This document shows, one piece after another, positions 14,384 through 16,699 of a DNA stretch of 16,699 nt (position 1 is the first letter of the stretch; each line of letters starts with the position of its first letter). The notes beneath the pieces are model-generated. The model was not told the DNA's origin, did not search any database, and was given only the letters and a program-made list of their open reading frames with translations. Source of the DNA: Actinomycetota bacterium (GTDB taxonomy: Bacteria; Actinomycetota; Actinomycetes; S36-B12; UBA5976); contig JAPLBX010000092.1 in the NCBI GenBank assembly GCA_026392535.1, positions 1-16,699 on the forward strand. Reading direction: 5' to 3'. The position numbers and the translations under genes were made by a program.

Positions 14384-14920
14384 ATGAGCGTAGAAATCAA
14401 CAATCAGCCACAATGGTTATCATCGCAAGACCTCGACAATATCCGCGAAAAGCTCCCGATTCTTTACGTCAATGTAGTGCCAGTCCGGATCGATAACACC
14501 GGGAAGATTTCACATGTCGGGCTTCTGCTAACCGTTTCTCCAGATGGAACCATCACTCGCTCCATAGTTGGAGGTCGAGTTTTGCACGGTGAATTAGTAA
14601 GAGATTCAATAAGTAGACACATACTCAAAGACCTAGGTCCAGTTGCTTTTCCCAGAATTCCTGTTTCATTGCAACCATTTGACGTAATCGAGTATTTTCC
14701 CGACAAAGAAGTAACCGGATATCAAGATCCTCGCCAACATGCCGTCGCGCTGAGTTATGTTGTCGCGGTAACGGGAGAATGCCAGCCTTCGCAAGACGCT
14801 CTCGATTTGGTTTGGCTGAGCGTTGAAGAAGCTTCTAATGAAAAAGTGCGAAGTGAAATGTATGGCGGACAAGATCGGGTAGTGCGTTCAGCCTTAGCTC
14901 ACGCTGGCTGTCTGCTTTAA
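14384..14920 (+). CDS. DUF4916 / Nudix-like protein with degenerate Nudix box
   Basis: This 178-residue protein resembles the actinobacterial DUF4916 family, which has a Nudix fold: PILYVNVVPVRID near the N-terminus, GGRVLHGELVRDSISRHILK in the box region, LQPFDVIEYFP, and DPRQHAVALSYVVAV. Against the canonical Nudix box GX5EX7REUXEEXGU, I read Gly64, Glu70, Arg78 and Gly85 as kept. The metal-binding glutamates are replaced by His79, Lys82 and Asp83. Ordinary Nudix pyrophosphohydrolase activity is therefore doubtful; a binding role or altered chemistry is possible. The gene ends 3 bases before ung and is surely co-transcribed with it, which hints at nucleotide-pool or DNA-repair work. That link is inference. 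No membrane segment or signal peptide is seen. Confidence 0.82.
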   Translation: MSVEINNQPQWLSSQDLDNIREKLPILYVNVVPVRIDNTGKISHVGLLLTVSPDGTITRSIVGGRVLHGELVRDSISRHILKDLGPVAFPRIPVSLQPFDVIEYFPDKEVTGYQDPRQHAVALSYVVAVTGECQPSQDALDLVWLSVEEASNEKVRSEMYGGQDRVVRSALAHAGCLL

Positions 14921-14923
14921 AGC

Positions 14924-15604
14924 ATGTTACAAAACTGGTTGAGCGCAATCCATCCTTCTTGGCAACCGTTTATCGATACCCAAGTTGCCAGACTTGAACA
15001 AATTGGTTCAAATATCAACCAAATATCTGCTGATACAAATATTTTGCCTCACCCAAGTCAGGTTTTTCGATGCCTCAGTATTGCTTTGAGTGATGTGAAA
15101 GTTGTCATTGTCGGCCAAGATCCTTATCCAAATTCTAATCACGCTTGTGGACTCGCATTTGCTGTTGGGGAAAGTTCTGTTGCCTTGCCAAAGAGTCTGA
15201 AAAATATTCAAACTGAACTTTGCTCCGATTTGGGTTGCGCAATGACTGAACATTTAGATTTAGCGGCTTGGCATCTGCAAGGTGTAATGCTGCTAAATCG
15301 TGTTTTGACAATCAACGAAGGAACAACTAACAGTCACGCCAACATTGGCTGGGAAGATTTCACGCTTGAGCTTCTCAAATATATTGACGAAAATCGGCCA
15401 GTTGTGGCCATTCTTTGGGGCAATACAGCAATGAGTGTTGAAGCAGAACTTCCAAATGCTCGGATTGTTAAGTCTGCTCACCCAAGTCCGCTGTCCGCGT
15501 ATAGAGGATTTTTCGGAAGTAGACCTTTCAGCGAAACCAACAAACATTTATTAGAGTTAAGGCAAACGCCCATTGACTGGTGTCGAGCAACGGTCGATAA
15601 GTAA
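14924..15604 (+). CDS. ung: Uracil-DNA glycosylase, family 1
   Basis: This enzyme removes uracil from DNA to start base-excision repair. The 226-residue protein has the water-activating motif GQDPYP at 64-69 (Asp66), the uracil-binding Asn125 in LLNRVLTI, and the DNA-intercalation motif HPSPLSAYRGFFGSRPFS with His186. Proline replaces the usual histidine after GQDPY, a variant I believe is common in actinobacteria. The length is normal. The start ATG has no ribosome binding site and lies 3 bases after the preceding stop, so translation is probably coupled. It converges with an ABC permease gene after 26 bases. Confidence 0.96.
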   Translation: MLQNWLSAIHPSWQPFIDTQVARLEQIGSNINQISADTNILPHPSQVFRCLSIALSDVKVVIVGQDPYPNSNHACGLAFAVGESSVALPKSLKNIQTELCSDLGCAMTEHLDLAAWHLQGVMLLNRVLTINEGTTNSHANIGWEDFTLELLKYIDENRPVVAILWGNTAMSVEAELPNARIVKSAHPSPLSAYRGFFGSRPFSETNKHLLELRQTPIDWCRATVDK

Positions 15605-15616
15605 TCGTATTTTCTT

Positions 15617-15635
15617 GATAGAACTGGTATCTATC
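15617..15635. terminator. Weak stem-loop in the ung/permease convergent gap
   Basis: GATAGA (15617-15622) pairs with TCTATC (15630-15635) around a 7-base loop. It lies between the convergent genes and overlaps the permease stop codon. The stem is short and AT-rich and no clear U-tract follows on either strand, so it is only a weak terminator candidate. Confidence 0.25.
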
Positions 15636-16473
15636 GCATAAACAGAGCTGTGAGACGTTTGGTAGTAATAATTAGTCCTGCACAAATCATGACCAAGAAA
15701 TAGATAACTGGGCCAATTATGTGAAACGAAACATTTCCCAGCATGAGATCCCGGATCAAGTTCACGGCTTGGGACAATGGAAGGCAATTGACGATGTTTT
15801 GTAGCCACTGCGGAAATACGCTTACTGGGTAGAAAGTTCCCGAAAATAGAAACATTGGTAGCAAAACAAAGCTAATCCAGTTCATCTGGGCAAAAGATTC
15901 CAAATATGAAGTCACAGCCATACCAACCGCCGCAAACCCAAATGCGACCAAGAGAGCTGCGGGTATCGCAAATATTGCATAGGGGCTAATTACAAGGCCT
16001 AGTGGAATGCTGATACACATGAAACCGATTGCGTAAACCAAGCCCCGCAAAAGAGCCCATGCCATTTCCCCAACCGCTAGATCTAACGGCCCCATGGAAG
16101 TGGCCAAAGTGGCTTGATATTGCTTACCGAAATGCATTCTGAAAAACACGTTCCAGGTCGAATCGTAGATAGCGCCGTTCATGGCACTAGTCGCTAAAAG
16201 AGCGGGTGCGATGTAAGCGGCGTATGAAACTGGGTTGCCTGCTCCGTCTGTTACTCCACCAATCAATTGACCAACACCAAATCCAAAAGACAATAGATAG
16301 AAAACGGGTTCCACGAACCCCGAAAGTATTACAAACCAATTAGAAGACTTCATAGCAAAGTAGCCGCGTTGCACTACCACTCGCGAACGCCCGGAATAGA
16401 TACTTGATCCAGGTTTATTTGATCGACGTTCCGCAATCAACACGGCAGAATCCATAACTAGATTGGTAATCAT
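15631..16473 (-). CDS. ABC-2 type transporter permease
   Basis: This 280-residue membrane protein belongs to the ABC-2 exporter permease family (DrrB/NodJ-like). It has a polar N-terminus (about residues 1-43) and then six predicted hydrophobic segments, including LSGFVEPVFYLLSFGFGVGQ, ALLRGLVYAIGFMCISIPLG and ISFVLLPMFLFSGTFYPVSV. The last one carries the family's FSGTFYP motif followed by PQWLQ. The start ATG at 16473 overlaps the stop of the upstream permease gene by one base (TGATG); a TTG one codon earlier is possible but less likely. The upstream gene is a paralogue, so the pair probably forms a heterodimeric channel driven by an ATPase encoded beyond the right edge. The substrate is unknown. 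Confidence 0.9.
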   Translation of the reverse strand: MITNLVMDSAVLIAERRSNKPGSSIYSGRSRVVVQRGYFAMKSSNWFVILSGFVEPVFYLLSFGFGVGQLIGGVTDGAGNPVSYAAYIAPALLATSAMNGAIYDSTWNVFFRMHFGKQYQATLATSMGPLDLAVGEMAWALLRGLVYAIGFMCISIPLGLVISPYAIFAIPAALLVAFGFAAVGMAVTSYLESFAQMNWISFVLLPMFLFSGTFYPVSVFPQWLQNIVNCLPLSQAVNLIRDLMLGNVSFHIIGPVIYFLVMICAGLIITTKRLTALFMR

Positions 16474-16699
16474 CAAGAAGCCAAACGTGAGGTAATTTTC
16501 TTCGCACCAAAATATGCGCCAATTGCAAACAGAATCGACAGATATCCGAAATGCATCAACATTGTTGGTCCACTCATATTGATTCCGTAGGTGAATTGTC
16601 GGCCGATTTCAGTGGCATGCCAAAGAGGCGAGACCCAACCGACTACCTGTAAACCTGTCGGCATCAAATCAAGAGGGTAGAAGGTGCCAGAAAACAAAA
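16473..16699 (-). CDS. ABC-2 type transporter permease, partial (N-terminus beyond right edge)
   Basis: The C-terminal 74-75 codons of a second permease are visible. It begins inside the motif (L)FSGTFYPLDLMPTGLQ, followed by a polar stretch and one final membrane segment (YLSILFAIGAYFGA), then basic residues and the stop. The frame stays open to the window edge, so the leucine codon TTG near 16697 is an internal residue, not a start. The same FSGTFYP-x4-P-x2-LQ pattern, about 70-75 residues from the end, appears in the downstream permease, so the two are tandem paralogues. Confidence 0.85.
   Translation of the reverse strand, partial: LFSGTFYPLDLMPTGLQVVGWVSPLWHATEIGRQFTYGINMSGPTMLMHFGYLSILFAIGAYFGAKKITSRLAS

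Noticed and set aside
14914..14923. Perfect palindrome GCTTTAAAGC just before ung
   Set aside because: It contains the stop codon of the preceding gene, has no loop and no repeat elsewhere in the window that I can see; a 10-base AT-rich palindrome is expected by chance at this scale.
15121..15150. GQDPYP in place of GQDPYH in uracil-DNA glycosylase
   Set aside because: The proline form seems usual for actinobacterial Ung proteins, and the other motifs are standard; not evidence of altered function.

Overview
This window looks like core chromosome of a low-GC, streamlined actinobacterium. By eye the GC content is in the low-to-mid 40s percent. The acI/Nanopelagicales freshwater group is a plausible placement, but that is inference. 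The lineage clues are an actinobacterial-type suf operon (SufR-B-D-Rieske-C-S-U-T), a FabG/InhA-like pair in mabA-inhA order, a DUF3099 protein, a DUF4916 protein, and a SerB with an N-terminal ACT-type region. SURF1 and the cox15-type neighbourhood at the left edge imply aerobic respiration with a haem-copper oxidase. Packing is extreme: annotated genes leave about 350 non-coding bases in 16.7 kb, and most same-strand neighbours overlap by 1 or 4 bases.

Layout. 1-1333 (minus): an ABC exporter, ATPase followed by a permease that runs off the left edge; the permease has no start-to-stop ORF because it is cut, and it is read here from the reverse strand. 1396-7606 (plus): an eight-gene iron-sulfur assembly operon in which each gene overlaps the next. 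It holds the Fe-S sensing repressor SufR, the SufBCD scaffold, a Rieske ferredoxin, the SufS desulfurase with its SufU sulfur acceptor, and SufT. 7617-9215 (plus): an ABC-F protein that appears to have its own promoter. 9270-9929 (minus): SURF1, divergent from a DUF3099 membrane protein (9964-10239, plus). 10302-12271 (plus): fabG-fabI-sixA, i.e. two fatty-acid synthase II reductases coupled to a phosphohistidine phosphatase. 12268-13488 (minus): serB, whose stop codon overlaps that of sixA. 13534-14328 (plus): a stand-alone YlmA-like ATPase. 14384-15604 (plus): DUF4916/Nudix-like protein and uracil-DNA glycosylase. 15631-16699 (minus): two tandem ABC-2 permeases, the upstream one cut by the right edge.

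The suf, ABC-F and fabG-inhA order resembles a condensed version of the Mycobacterium tuberculosis Rv1456c-Rv1484 region (from memory of that genome). Most transcription-unit leader genes show a TANNNT hexamer exactly 6-7 bases before the start codon, the layout expected for leaderless mRNAs.

I found no CRISPR array, RNA gene, insertion sequence, phage gene or defence system, and nothing that I can honestly call a new multi-gene system. The most useful leads are the leaderless promoter pattern, the unexplained Rieske protein inside the suf operon, the DUF4916 protein with a degenerate Nudix box next to ung, the InhA-like reductase with a short substrate loop, and a degenerate ~17-base tandem repeat at the end of the ABC-F gene.
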